The translations under genes were made by a program, and so were the position numbers. Positions 33,880 through 47,400 of a stretch of DNA of 64,000 nt are shown here, piece by piece. The stretch's first letter is position 1. Each line of letters starts with the position of its first letter. Source of the stretch: Polytrichum commune (Eukaryota > Streptophyta > Polytrichopsida > Polytrichales > Polytrichaceae); the NCBI GenBank assembly GCA_950295325.1, contig OX485809.1, positions 16,678,001 to 16,742,000 of the forward strand, given 5' to 3'. The notes under the pieces were generated by a model. That model was not told where the DNA came from. It did not search any database and saw only the letters and a list, made by a program, of their open reading frames with translations.

Positions 33880-36800
33880 TTCTTAAACAAGACAATAATC
33901 TTAAAATCTTTGTGGATAAGATGTTTTGGATTTGGGATGGAAATCATCATTTGCAAACATGTTGATTGGTTATCGACAAGGTTCATCCTTAGAAGGCAAT
34001 ATGGCATATTTCAATTAACTCCATATTTTTGAAATCATCCTCCAATATTGTTGTGTTATTCATTGCAATGCATGATTTCAACATGTAATTTTTTAAAATA
34101 ATTAAAAAATATATTAAATTTCATCTTTAATTAAATTTTAATTTTATATGGTATCTATTCAAAAACAACTTAGCGTATATTGGTTGCTTGAGTCATATTG
34201 AAAATTTATAATTTTCTTCATCATTTGTAAATGCAAGCTAATAGAATGTTAACTATTGATAGTTTTAAAATTTTAGAGATACATGACTATTACAAAAAAT
34301 GTGTCACCAATACAATTGCAATGTGATGCACGCTTAACCAAGACCTCTTTTTAGATTAATTGTATAATGTAAGTTTCATTATGTACTTTTATTCTTTAAA
34401 ACCTTCGTATGTTATATCATATCATTGTACTTCGATGTTTTTTTTTTTATGGAATTTTATTGAGGCCGGAGATTTGGTCCAAATGAAATACTTTTAGCTC
34501 AGTCCAAAGCATGACCAGTCCTTTGAAGGTGGCATTGAATTTATGAATGTGCGAATGGATGCTAAACGTATCAAATTAGATTCTAACGTTACAAAGCATT
34601 TGTTCATTGACATATTTTTTTAATCCGGAATTCTTGGCTCAAATTTAACATTATTGTGATTTATATTATAATAATCCTCAAACAAATAAAGAAGAACTTC
34701 AACAAAACATCGGTTGGTTCAAACAATGAAATTTTAATTATGCATTTTGTATGGCATTGAAGTTTCCAAAGATGTTTATTTTTTACAAGGCATTTGATAT
34801 TTGATTATAAAAAATATTATTTCAGAATTAAATATACGTTTTAATTGCACATATGTTTTTTAATTTTTATTTCATTTTTAATCCAACAATAAGGTTTTTA
34901 TATTTTGTCTTTATGATTCTATAATTTTTGAAATGAATATTAACATCAAGATAACGCAACTGAGCATTTGCCAACTTTTGTTAATTATATTGAATTTCAG
35001 AAGTGACTTGTTGGAAAACAATGTTTTTGAACATGTTAATTTTAAATTGTAGATTATAGATTATTAAAATTAATTTAATAAGAAACATGGTGGAGTTCAA
35101 GTTCTAAGCCAGGTTGTTTATAGATACCCAATTTATATTGTATTTTTCATTTTTAATACTCATGTTTTTTGTTCATTTTTTACAACTCTTCTAATTTGGT
35201 TTTAATTGATTCTAAAATTTATTTTAAGTGTGTATTACTTGTTTTTAATACTTTAGACAAGCTATCATCATTCTTTTATGGTTTTAAAGATGTTCAATGG
35301 GAGAATTTCACGTTCACTCCTGAAATATGCAATTATTGCGATAAGGTTCATATAATATGAATGTAGATAATGTTTGAATTGTCCAAATAGTAAAACTTAG
35401 TGATTCGAATTGGAATTGCGTATTTGTCTTGAATCCATATTTGTTCCACTCACAATGAAAGAAGAATTACCATGTACAGAGCCCATGAAAAGAAAGATAA
35501 AAAATGCAAGTTCCTAAACAATCCAAAGACAACGATATCATAAGTGGTAAACCTTCTGGCAAAAAACATAAGCTCCTTCAACCTGCCACTCCATCATATA
35601 TTAATAATATGATTCCTATCATTTTGGAGAGTTTTCTATCTTTGATCATCAACACTAAATATTACACAGTGTAATTCTCATAATGATTTATTTGAACTCA
35701 TTTTGAATAACTTATATTTTAATATTTTGAATGTCAAACAAAAAACCAAACATGGCCTCAATTTTTTCACGGCATCAATGTATTTTCACAAAGGTATTTT
35801 CCTTACTGATAATTTCAAACCATATATTGAATAATCAATGATACTTTGTTTTCACCTTTGTTGCTCAACAATATTTTGGCTTTACTTTGATTATATTTTA
35901 TGTTGCATAGATCTATGCAAATGCACATTCTACTTTCATTTTAAAAAAAAGCAACTCCGGCAATTGTTTTGGTTATGCAAATATCATGGAGGGGCTTCTT
36001 CTACTTAGAGTTTCAATACCACTTTCTTCAATATATTTTTAAGATGCAAGGTTTATTAAATTTCTTCTTATTTTATTTTTATTTTGCAAGCAATATCTTC
36101 ACGATGGCGGGCTTTGTTGTTATTTTATCTTGAAGATGTAAAATGGACCAAAAATTTGTTTTCTTATTTTTCCAATTGCAATTTCAAGGTTAGTCGTGAA
36201 CCTTGGACTTGTGTAAACCCACTCCGTATGGCCAGTCCTCATAATGTAAACAAAATGTTTAGTCTCCCCAATCTTTTACTTCACATTGTTGCTCATTTTT
36301 TACGATTCATGTTGATTTGATTACATTATATTTTGATTGGTTTGTAATCTCCTTATATTATTATTATTATTATTTGCAAATTCGTAGTGCTCTTGCATGT
36401 TCGCTCTTTTAGTGATACTTATGGATTGAAATGCATGCCTTTGCATTTTTTAATGAATACGAACAAAGATCTTTCAAAGACATGTATGGATTAGGATAAT
36501 GATGTTTTATACAACTTCACGGATGCTACTTCTCAACTTATGAAATATGACGGTGTCACACCTTGTAGGGGCCCACGAAAAAAAAACCATTGTTTTTTCA
36601 AGTTTTGATTGATGCTTTGTCAAAACATGAAGGCATTGTTGCATACCTCACTGCATCCACATTTTAGAATCAAAATGTTTTTTATTCTAATATTATTTTT
36701 AAATATATTTTGAATACCAATTAACATGCTCTAATTGATTTTTTTCTTCAAATTTTTGTATTGTCTCTTTGATAGAACCCTTCATACATGCTTACCACAC

Positions 36801-37150
36801 TTTGAAACGTCACCTCATGGTACTGGAAGGTGATAAAGATGTTTTGATTCCATCTTGAAGCCTTTGGTTATACAATCCCCTTTAGCTATTGCCAAAGACA
36901 CCAATTTTGAAGAGTCGGTTGATTTTCCAAATCATATTAATCATGAGGCCATCAATCTATTTTGTGAGTAAGTTTCAAGATACCATAGGGCATGCAATAC
37001 AACTATGAAAATTTGTATATATAATCATGTACATTTTGTTATTTTCTCGTTATCCACTACTCAATGCTCATTTCCCACTACGCATAATTTAGAATTCATG
37101 TTGTTTATCCTCCCCACCTTTCCTTTTAATAGACCCTGGAATTGATATTC
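33880..37150 (+). pseudogene. Old relic of the ParB/methyltransferase-like gene, introns retained
   Basis: Several separated blocks match the gene at 23,081-26,960 in the same order. 33,900-34,090 gives a DKMFWIWDGNHH-type translation and ends with an AMHDFN tail, like exon 2. 34,300-34,380 matches the end of exon 3 and its GTAAGTT donor. 35,460-35,560 matches the lysine/arginine-rich part of exon 5. 36,790-36,860 gives RHLMVLEGDKDVF, like exon 7, and 36,950-36,976 ends FCE with a GTAAGTTT donor. 37,097-37,140 matches the 3' untranslated stretch (TTCATGTTGTTTATCCT). Stops and shifts are everywhere. Retained introns show it spread as DNA and not by retrotransposition. No matching transposase or clean termini were found. 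Confidence 0.65.
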
Positions 37151-40100
37151 TTCATGCCAAAATGCCATGATTACAAGATACGAGATACGTTGGAAACAAT
37201 GGCTACCATTCCACTTAATCATTACATGATTGTTGATAATATATTTGATGAAACTTGAAGGTATATGTATCATCCCAATTAGTAGACGGTGGGGTCAAAC
37301 TCATGATTGGACTTGGCCCGGCCTATGATCCCTCAAATTTTTTTAAAAAATAACAAAATGCATTTATTTTTCACTTCCAATCATTAGCCAACCCATGACA
37401 AATATATTCCTTCTATGCGCATTTCCATGCATTCTTCCTTTTCTTTATTTTTAACGGCGACAATGTGTAATCTATTATATTTGAGTTTGGTAAGTAGCCC
37501 GAGGGCAAAGAGGCTCTTCATTTATGCTTGTCCTATCAAAAGTCGATCTATCTATCTATCTAAGGTTCCTTTGCAAATAAGAACAATCGTATCACCAAGT
37601 AATTCAATTTTCGAGAAATATATTGTATGAAACCTAAAAGTTAGTTATGCCAAGCCACTTGTTCTTGAAGATTGTAGTATCTAATATGTATATCATAAGC
37701 AACTTCACATCCAACAACATAAGCATTATAAATGTTTGTCACTTTTATATTCATAGAGGGCATGATATTATCCATAATTCCCGAATTATGTTCATGAACT
37801 GATTGGTTATAATTGATAACCAACTTGAGTAGATTGATGATTGACAACTTTTTTTTGGCTTGTCATTCACCCTCTTCTCATTGGTCATCTAGCCCATATG
37901 CGAAATTTTGTTAGCGACAATAGTTTTTTTCATGTCGCTCGATTATATCACTACTTTGTACTAGTACAATATTTAAAATTTGATGGCATATCATGGCAAA
38001 CTACAAGACGAGACAACAAAACTGTGTTGACTTTAATATTAGTTAGGGACTCATACCTTTACCTCATATCACATATGCTTCAATAAGAAATGCACCAATG
38101 TCTTTTGAGCATGAGGCAAACGATGATGAAATAACCAAAAAATACATGAAAATATGACTTTGCATAAATGAATCAGGTTCCAATGCAGGTTGAGGACTCA
38201 CAACATCTACATAGGCTCCTATAATAACAAATTCCAAATGAGTTTCATTAGGTGTGTGGGATGGGGTTGTTTTGAATGATGGGTTGTAATCTGGCGGTTA
38301 GGCCCTCTTTGCTTCCTCTTTATTATATTCAAAATAAATAAATAAGTACGTGATAGATTATGAGCATGCATTTACATTCTCCAAAATAATTCAATTGGAA
38401 TGGAAGACATTGTATGCGTGATGTGCCTTTGTGTCCTTCCTGAGCAATCCATTACAATTGGATTGCTAATAGATATTTAATGATATAGATAAATAATCCA
38501 TCTTGATTGTTAGATTCATCATATCTTCATGATTCTATTGATTATTTTATTTACTATAAATTTTCAAATCACAAACATAATTCGTGGCACCAACTTAGAA
38601 TATTTACTGTCATTTTATTGTAGCAATCAAAACACTTCAAAAATAAATATAAAAATATAAAAATTTCATGTCAAGTCTATTATACGGGATTGTTAAATCA
38701 CATTCCACTTCTTAAGTGGGTTCAAATGCTTTGGTTGGGGTTTCACATGGACATAAGTCTAAATAAATTTCCTCAACATTCACCTTCAAATAGAGGCAAC
38801 AGTTGTTGAAGCCCTCTAATCTCACAATGTGAAATTTGTAAATCAAAATGGATTTAGATCAACTCAAAAATTGAGTAACACACCAATGTTACCATCAAAA
38901 TCATTATTTGTTTTTTTGAAATGGTCTCATTCTTCAAACATGTTAGAATGATCTAAAATATTATAGAATATAGATTTAAGGGTAATTCTTAATTTGGATG
39001 TAACTATGAATTAATATTTTAAGCATAAATCAAACATGAATTATGTGTTGTAAGAAAGTTTTAGTTTTCACAAATAATTGTATATGCCCCAACATAAATC
39101 CCAATGGGAAATACACCTTTATATTATGAGATATTAAAAATCATTAAATTTGGTTGACTCCAATTATTATTAATATATATATTATTGTTCTCAATGAACT
39201 TTGTAACACTTAATATATTTGTCGTTGTTCTTCATTTGTATTATGGATTCAATCCATTTGGACATCAAACTTGTTTTGATAATATTTATTAAATCTATAA
39301 TATAATTGCATATTCTAGGTGAAATGACAAACTCAATGGTTATCCAAACATCTATGGTGAGACTGCTTCACCATGAATTATTTGTGTGGCTCATTTCAAA
39401 AATTTGGTTGAGTTCTAAATTAAAGAAAAATATTGGAGATGAGATAAAGAAAAAATGTAGAATTTATGAAAAAAATGTTTATATCTAATGTGAAGTGCAC
39501 TCTTTTGAACAATTCACCGCAATAAAAAGATTATTGAATGACTAATCTCCTTGTTTGTTTGACATTAATCATGGAATTCTAAATAATTAACATTGGGATG
39601 AGGGTATCGACCGATAGTATGTGTTACAATGAATACCCTCATCATTAGGGTATTCTATATTGTCGATAGGGTATTGACTGTGACACATTGTTTTTTTGTT
39701 GATACCCCACAATCCAAAATATCCATCATGACTAGTTAGAGTTTGTGTTTAAATTTGTATGATTTTTAACTTCAATGCCAATGATTGAAGTTGCCAAGTA
39801 ATGCAATGTTGAGTTGTTGGGCAATATTACTTTTAAGTTAAAATTTTCTTTATTATGTTGTGTTCAATGTCTAATTGCACTAATAGAGGTTGCAAAATGT
39901 GCCCATGTAATAGCATCTGCAAAGTCATATTTTGAAAACACTAATAGGTATTTGAAACTAAGAGAGGTTTAACATAAATAGAAATATTTGTTAGTATGTG
40001 ATATAAGTGGAGATGATAAGAGAGATCCAATATTGATTTAAAGTGATCAAACTAAAAGATATTTCATATTACATCGAAGTTATAAAACATAGAGACTACC

Positions 40101-40560
40101 AATAATGCTTCAAAATCAAGAAACTAAGAGAGTTTCGTTCATGTTTAAAGTAAAGACACTAAAAATGAGACCTCATATTTAAAGAAATTCTTTTAAAAAA
40201 ACCGAGAAAGCCAAAAGACTATGAGGGATCCAATAGTGATTCAAAATGAAGAAATTTGAAAGCGACATCTTAAATTTAAGAGAGAATAAATAGACATGAA
40301 AGACTAAAAGAAATCCAACAATAATTCAAAATTGGGAGACTATGACAAATTTAAGAATGATTCCAACCTAACAAATTAAGATAGATCACTAAGATGCTTA
40401 AACACAAAAGCTTTGAGAGTACAAATGAAGGAACACAACCACCAAGAACATAAACCAAAAGCTCCTCAAAGCATAGCCTCACACAAGCCAACGATTACAA
40501 CACACAAATTCTACAAGCCAAGAGCCACGACCGCTAAGAGCCTCAAGAAGACAAACAAAT
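37151..40560. other. AT-rich intergenic DNA, no gene recognised
   Basis: No coding series, splice-linked frames or terminal repeats recognised. Short open frames on both strands have no family signature. Confidence 0.5.

Positions 40561-40562
<2 letters not shown>

Positions 40563-40630
<68 letters not shown>
40563..40630. repeat. (GA)n microsatellite
   Basis: About 34 GA dinucleotides without interruption. Confidence 0.95.
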
Positions 40631-40633
<3 letters not shown>

Positions 40634-41435
40634 CAAAGGCCCTTTATGAAGTCCCTTGTGTGGGTGGGTGGTACCGATCATGAGCGTAACAATGTTAATG
40701 TTAATTGTGAGTAGCTGAACATGTAGATACAAAGTCAACGACCTATCAATCTCGATTTCAGTCATAATGAAATAAAAACCCTCAGACCACATAAATAAAC
40801 TCCGTTTCACAAAGATGAAACTCCACTGCCTTGGGCTTTGAGACGAGTATGTATAGACGTTGGGGAACCAAAGCCTACTTGTTGGGGTATGTACGAATGA
40901 TCACGTAGCTCTTAGAGCGCATACGATACCAACTCCTTTTAACGGTGGGGCATGCTTGCTTGCTTGCCCCCGACGATGCAACTACAAAGCAAAAAACCAA
41001 AGGTGGTGCATAGGCCAACAAACGCAAACATGGGGAAAAAGCACACACATCCGGAGAACACCTACTAAAGCTACAATTCCTCCGTGTACAAGCTTCATGT
41101 AAAATATCGTTTTTCTAGTCTTGTAGACTAAGCAAGACTTGACATCAATACTTGTCGGGGGCTCGTACAAATGATCCCATAATAGGCCTTCCAATGCATA
41201 CGGGTGCCTTTAACTTAAGGGTGGGGCATTTCAACACTTTCCCCCCCACGATACACTATCTTACTAACCGAAATCTTAGGTGGTGAAGATGCCAATAGAC
41301 TCGACAACAATTAAAGAAAAGAAAAGCTCATGGGTCCCCCCTCCCCCCCCCCCCCCACCAAATATCGTAACTTATGACCCACCTGGCTGGTGACAACGCC
41401 AATGCCAATGTAGTCACCTTGGAGGCTCCTCCTTC
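40631..41435. other. Intergenic, no gene recognised
   Basis: Slightly more GC than its surroundings. Contains a near-repeated segment (GGGGTATGTACGAATGATC near 40,880 and GGGGGCTCGTACAAATGATC near 41,157, both followed by an AACTCC/TAACTTAAGGGTGGGGCAT-like stretch) that suggests a duplicated old repeat. A poly(C) run lies at 41,338-41,357. Confidence 0.4.
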
Positions 41436-41438
41436 TAA

Positions 41439-41935
41439 GGGCCACTTCACACACGAGATTGAGAGCCCATGACCATTACACTTGAAGCACTCTCATTGGT
41501 GGAAAAGGCGGAGCCGGTCCAAGTTCGTTTCACACTACGCTTGAGGGACCAATGGAGTATGTGAACGCAAGATGGATGTAAAGTCTACATGGTTTCCTAC
41601 TTGGCACTGAATGGATCATGTTTCATGGTCACTTGGACTATTTTCAAAAACCACCTCTTGGAGGTAGGTCTAACACGAAACCAAGAGACCATGGCACTCC
41701 GAACGCTCACAACCGTTGGTTTATTCTATTTTATCATGTGTGAGGATTTACATGAATGAACATTTGAAATAGCATTTAGTTGAGGGCCCGGTCACGTGTG
41801 ACTTCACACTACACTTGAGGGTCCGTGGCCACACTACATGAGATTGGAGGTGTGTTGGGACGGCCCTTTGGACACTTTCGTTTGGGCTCTCACAATTTCA
41901 TGGTCACGGCTCTTGGCTCGTGTGTGACATGGCCC
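41439..41935. mobile_element. MITE of the 498-bp family, copy B
   Basis: Same termini and body as copies A and C. The left flank is TAA and the right flank TGA, so the target duplication has one change. The right end has one altered base (GACATGGCCC). Confidence 0.85.
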
Positions 41936-43045
41936 TGAGTTAATTCTTATTTGTTCCCTTTGCGTGATGCGAAGTATGTGCCACGAAACACTTTGGTAGG
42001 TTAGACATGTCTTAATTCAAGCATCTACTCTTGGGTGGAAAAGGGTTTAGCACTAAACATTCCGTCCAAAAAAACATATTTTTGTATTATTGTAAGGATT
42101 AATACGGTGTCTCATTGGTTGATGGCCAAAAAGCAAACGATAGCCCAACACCTTCTTAGAACTAACCTCTTTAGGCACTTATGGTGACCACATAACCAGT
42201 CACTCATCCAAGTGGAGATGACCTCCAATAACTTCCTCGGGGTTTTTTCTAAGGTGGCAGAGGATCTTTCATCCATTATGGAAGTGAAGATTCTTGTGTT
42301 CGTTAAATGGTCAAAGAGGTCCCCTCAATCATGTTGACCTTTGAGCTTAGAATGATTACCATATTCTGAGCATATAGTCCAATCCCTTTTGAACACATGT
42401 CTTTTTGGTATCCATTATGAAAGCCATAACTAACTAGAAACCGCTCAACACATAAATGTCCGAATAATATAAATAACTTAATTAGGCACGTTTATATTTA
42501 GTCAGTTAAGTACTTGAGCGTTCCCATAGTGGAGATAGATGTGCCCAATTCGGTGTTTTTATTTATCCCAAACAAACACTTACATTTGAGTGGTGTATAT
42601 TCCAATGTGAACCTAAGAACGGACATCTTAAATACATGTGTTGAAAAGAGATTGGACTACATGCTCAAATTTTATTAAGCACTCTAGACACAAAATAATC
42701 AACATAATGGGTAGGGGGTGGGGGGAGGACCTATATAGTCATCCAACAACTCACATAATCTTCACTTGCACAATGAATTGGATATTCACACAACTCCAAA
42801 AATTACGAGGAAAATGGCTACGGGCATGATTTAAATATTGCTATTCATCTCATGCTAATCACGTGTTCCACATCCTACAAGAAGTGGGTGCAAAGAGAAA
42901 AGTTTCCGTTTACGTTACTTATCAAGCTCTCGCAATCCCATTTGAACTTTTCGTTGCCATTGTCCCGTCATGGGATAGAGACGTTAATGGGGATTGCCTT
43001 GGAGTGGTAATGAGACCCCGGTAATGCATGTCAATACTTAATGAA
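41936..43045. other. Intergenic repeat DNA, no gene recognised
   Basis: No gene seen. The part from about 42,600 to 42,900 belongs to a dispersed repeat family with other copies near 54,770-54,930 and 59,850-60,750 and contains the empty site for MITE copy D. Confidence 0.45.
42600..42900. repeat. Dispersed repeat, copy 1 (uninterrupted)
   Basis: Aligns by eye with 59,930-60,167 plus 60,711-60,755: AAGAACGGA, GAGATTGGACTA, TGGATATTC, ATGGCTAC and AGAAGTGGGTGC occur in the same order and spacing. At 42,860 the repeat reads GCTAATCACGTG with a single TAA where the other copy has a 543-bp MITE. Confidence 0.6.
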
Positions 43046-43048
43046 TAA

Positions 43049-43546
43049 GGGCCACTTCACACGCGAGACTGAGAGCCCGTGCCCATTACACTTCAAGTAG
43101 TCTCATTGGTGGAAAAGGCGGAGCTGGCCGAAGTTCGCTTCACACTACGCTTGAGGGACCAACGGAGTATGTGAATGCAAGACGGATGTAAAGTCTACAT
43201 GGAATCCTACATGGCATTGAATGGATCATGTTTCATGGTCACTTGGACTATTTTCAAAAACCACCTCTTGGAGGTAGGCCTAACACAAAACTGGGAGACC
43301 ATGGCACTCCAAACGCTCACAACCGTTGATTTATTCTACTTTATCATGTGTGAGGACCTACATGAATAGACATTTGATGAAACCGCATTTGGTTGAGGGC
43401 CCGTCACAAATGACTTCACACTACACTCGAGGATCCGTGACCACGCTACATGAGATTGGAGGTGTGTTGGGACGGCCTTTGGACACTTTCTTTTGGGCCC
43501 TCACAATTTCATGGTCACGGCTCTTGGCTCGTGTGTGAAGTGGCCC
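43049..43546. mobile_element. MITE of the 498-bp family, copy C
   Basis: GGGCCACTTCACACGCGAG at the left and its complement at the right, flanked by TAA at 43,046-43,048 and 43,547-43,549. It lies about 950 bp upstream of the amine oxidase start codon. Confidence 0.85.
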
Positions 43547-43549
43547 TAA

Positions 43550-44492
43550 GGTTTGGTGAGGTGTAGGCGAATGTGAGCTCTCGGGTCGGATTTAATGACT
43601 ATTCCAAACATTCGAGATGTCAATTTAATAAGGAAGGACAAAGCCCACCCTCTTGTGGTGGGGAGGCACATACATTCCCTTGTTTACCGGGGCGGCCGGT
43701 GAGGGAGGCGGGCCGAGCCAGTCATCCGCCTGCGGGCAGGATCCTCTTTCTACTTTTGCCCTTTTCCCACTTAAGTTACCTTACAACAAGTGCGCTGTGA
43801 TACACTGGGAATGGAAGTTAAGTACTTGAGCAGTCCTCCCAGCCTCCTGGGTACTCTCTTTGCTCTGCTCTGCTCTGCTCGGTTCGGCTCGGCTCGGCTC
43901 TGTTCTGCTCGACTCCATCCGACTCGATTGCGCGCATCTCATCATTGGTTGCCATCTCGTCTGCCACTCTTTTGTAGCGTAATCGTCACCTCCCTTGCCT
44001 TGTTGTCTGGCTGTGTACTACTCAGGCGTGCGGAGAGAGAGCGAGAGCGAGAGAGGGGCTGAATCCAAGAGAATCGGAGTCGCAAGGATAGGGGGAGAGA
44101 CAGAGACAAAGACAAAGGGGCGTTGAATGATTGGGAACTGCTAACTGGGAAGGGAGTTTGTTCTGGGCCATTGCCGTAGCCATCGCCATCATCGTTGGAC
44201 TCATCGTCAGCCACTGCTTGCTGAGGAGGAGAGGGGAGGAAGGGATCGTAGAGTTGGTTTGTCGCTTGCGGCGAGGAGGAGGAGGAGGAAGGGGGAGGAA
44301 GGGAGAGTGAGAGTCGAATTGGAAGGTGGGGGAGGAGTGAATTGGTAGGTGTGTTGGGGTGTAGTAAAGGGAGATCGAGGTGGCGGAGGGGAGGAGGTTG
44401 AGGAGGGGTTGCTGTATGTCGGATAGAAGAGCAGGAGGACTGGGGAAGGAGGAGAAGATTGGAGGCGGGGCGCTGCTAGCAAATCCCTGTCA
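43550..44492 (+). promoter_or_regulatory. Promoter and leader region of the amine oxidase gene
   Basis: GC content rises sharply. A pentanucleotide repeat (TCTGC, drifting to TCGGC) spans 43,859-43,925, a GAGA-rich purine stretch lies at 44,034-44,125 and GGAGGA runs follow to 44,460. This is typical of a plant gene promoter and 5' leader. I cannot place a TATA box or the transcription start. Confidence 0.55.
43859..43925. repeat. Pentanucleotide microsatellite (CTCTG / CTCGG)
   Basis: About twelve diverging five-base units upstream of the amine oxidase gene. Confidence 0.8.
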
Positions 44493-47400
44493 ATGGCCTC
44501 ACGTAAGGGCCCGCCGACGCTTTGCTGCCACGCGCCCGCCTCTAATCTGGATACCACATCCGCAGCAGCAACAACTAAAACAACAAGGCACTCGTCCTCC
44601 TCCTCAGCGATGGCAGCCACCTCGCGAGCAGCAGCAGCAGCAACATCAGGAGGAGGAGGAGGAGGAGCAGCAGCAGCAGCAACAACATCAGGAGGAGATC
44701 ATCCCGAGCAGCAGCAGCAGCAGCAGCAGCAACGGGGGCCGGGCTCTCTGGAGCCGGCGCCCGCGTCAGGTGAGGTAGAGGAGCTCCTCGGCGACGATCA
44801 CCTCCACCTCGGTCAGCAGCAGCCCGAGATTCACCGCCACAACAACAACAACATTCAGGCGCCTGCCTTCGGGGGCTCGCTAGATTCCGCCTCCGCCGTC
44901 GCCACCGCCGCAGCTGCTGTCAAAGGTCGTACCGGGAAGCCACCACTATCTCATCTCATCTCCCTTCCCTTTGTACCTCTGGAGTGGATAGATTCACGTA
45001 GGTCCCATTACATCCCATCCGCCGGCTGCATTAGATAGATAGAATGCGGTGGGACGGGCATCAGGGCGGAGCTCCCGAGGTCTCCCCTCCTGCGCCACAG
45101 ATTCCTGGAAATCATATCCATTCTTAGGGGGACAGGCTTAGGGATCTCTCTCGTTCGCTACCCCGAGATTGTTTCGCTAGAGGATTGTTACAGAATGACT
45201 TCTACGTCGGCGTCCAATTCCTCTATCTGTCTTTCTGTGAGACTGTGAGACCGAGACTTGTGTGTGTCTTGTTTGAAATCTCGGTGAGACCAATTCAGTG
45301 TTAGAAATTCGCCTCTGGACTGCGTGTTGTGAAATTTTCGTCCGACATTGAAGAAGAAACTAATGAATGCGTCGACAACATGTGTCCTGGTGTGGTGTAT
45401 TTGCAGGAGCGGGAATTTCGGTGCCTCTAGTGCAGTCAGCCCATCCGCTGGACCCGTTGAGCCCAACCGAGATTGCTGTGGCCATATCCACAGTCCGCAC
45501 TGCTGGCTCTACTCCCGAAGTATATTCCTTTTCGCCCCCTTTTATATCTCTCTCCCTGCAAGTACATCATCATCATCCCTCTTCCTGTGCACGAATTTGA
45601 TTCGTCTGCTCACCTCTTTCCTGCTCTTTGTTCCTTAGTAACCACATTGAGGATTCCGGAGCTGTATACCGCTGTGATAGTACTGGATGCAAGTGCCCGT
45701 TCAACTACATACGTTTTAAGCTTGAATAAAAAAGCTCCCAGTTCTGAAGCATCATTGTCAAAGCTGGGAATTCCCGTTGATTCGTTGGAGTGGTTATGTG
45801 TTGCTCTATTGTAAAGCATAAAAATCCTCAATTTGAGAAATGTGGTGATGGCAGGTGCGAGATGGAATGCGCTTTGTGGAGGTTGTACTGAATGAGCCAG
45901 ACAAGATGGTTGTTGCTCTCGCAGATGCTTATTTTTTCCCTCCTTACCAACCCACGTTGTATCGTCCGAAGGCGAAAGGAGGTGTCAAATTGAACTTGAA
46001 GCTGCCACCTCGGCAAGCGAGGCTGGTGGTTTACAACAAGAGGACAAATGAGACGAGTATTTGGATGGTGGAGCTCAGTGAGGTTCATGCTGTTGCACGC
46101 GGTGGCCACACTCGCGGGAAAGTTCTCTCATCAGAAGTCGTTCCTGATGTTCAGCCACCTATGGTATGTGGCTGTAAAAACAACCGAAAAGGTTTGGTTA
46201 AATCTACGAGGGAATAATGGAACACATCAGACAATCATACTTCCTGTGTTTTCTGGTAACAAAAAAGACAGTGGATTGTGCATACGGTGTGTATTAGGAA
46301 TTCTCTACCAGGGCTTCAGAATTTCTTCCATAGGTTTCTGCATTCTTATGTCGTTTTTTATGATCTTATCCTTCAGCTCAATGGGACTTTTTCTTTGGGA
46401 GTTTGTCCACTATAATTTTCCAACGGTTGTTTTGCATACAAAATTAATAGTTTCTTCCCACTTGTGGTGTATACTCGGAGGTAGCGCTTGAATTTGAATG
46501 AAGGAGAGGGCAACCCATTTCGGTTCATTGAGGGCCAAACTCATATTAGCACCTCTTGATGGCATGCCAAAATGAGTTTGACCCTTAATTAACCGATGTA
46601 GAATATTGGTCTTTGTTTGAACCTCTCACACTGCCTCCAAGCATGCCCCAGGAACTTACCAAACATGGAAGGTCTTGTATTGCAAACAACCAATTCCCAA
46701 CCAAAAGTCATATGGAGTTAGAGGATCAAAACCTCTACTGGACTTATTTATTGGTTCCTGAGGTTTGTGTGTCGTTCTTAATACTTGCATTGAGTTGCCA
46801 GAAAATGCACCATATCCTGATGACAGAGATCTGTACAATGGCAGGATGCCATGGAGTATGCACAGTGTGAGGCTGTTGTGAAGGAGTATGGCCCTTTTGT
46901 GGAGGCCATGAAAAAGCGTGGCATTGATGATATGGATCTCGTCATGGTGGACCCATGGTATTGGCCTTCCACCTTGTGGCAAGTAGATGTCTAGTTCTCC
47001 TGTTGATTTGAAGTTGTGAAGAGTACCCATGCTTGTTTGCTCTTCCTGGACATTTATGTTTGATTGAGCTGGGTCTTTCTTCAAGCCGGAAATGTACCAT
47101 GGCCATGTTTTTGAGCTTACTTTAATCTTTACCGACTTTTTCTTGAACAATTGAATCACAATAAAATCTACTCTCTGGTAATTGTGATGGACCACACTTA
47201 GTCAGTTGCAACTTATTGGATCTGTGCATCACTTGGCTTAGTAAATCTAAGTAAAGTAGAATTGAGACTTAAAAATGATCCCCTCTTGTGATTGTCATAC
47301 TACTCAAGTTCACTCTCAAGTCCACTCACATTGTTATACCCAATTCTAATGGAGGAATGGCTGGCTTTCACAGGTGTGTAGGTTATTACAGCGAAGAGGA

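Noticed and set aside
37045-37085. Motif resembling the transposon terminus next to the old relic gene
   Set aside because: It lies before the matching 3' untranslated block and not after it, so it is not in the place expected for a terminus. Probably chance.
43175-43538. Two open frames of 64-70 codons at 43.2-43.5 kb
   Set aside because: They lie inside a non-autonomous MITE and are chance frames.
44207-44620. 137-codon proline/serine-rich open frame on the minus strand
   Set aside because: It is the complement of the purine-rich leader and the repeat-rich first exon of the amine oxidase gene and has no family signature.
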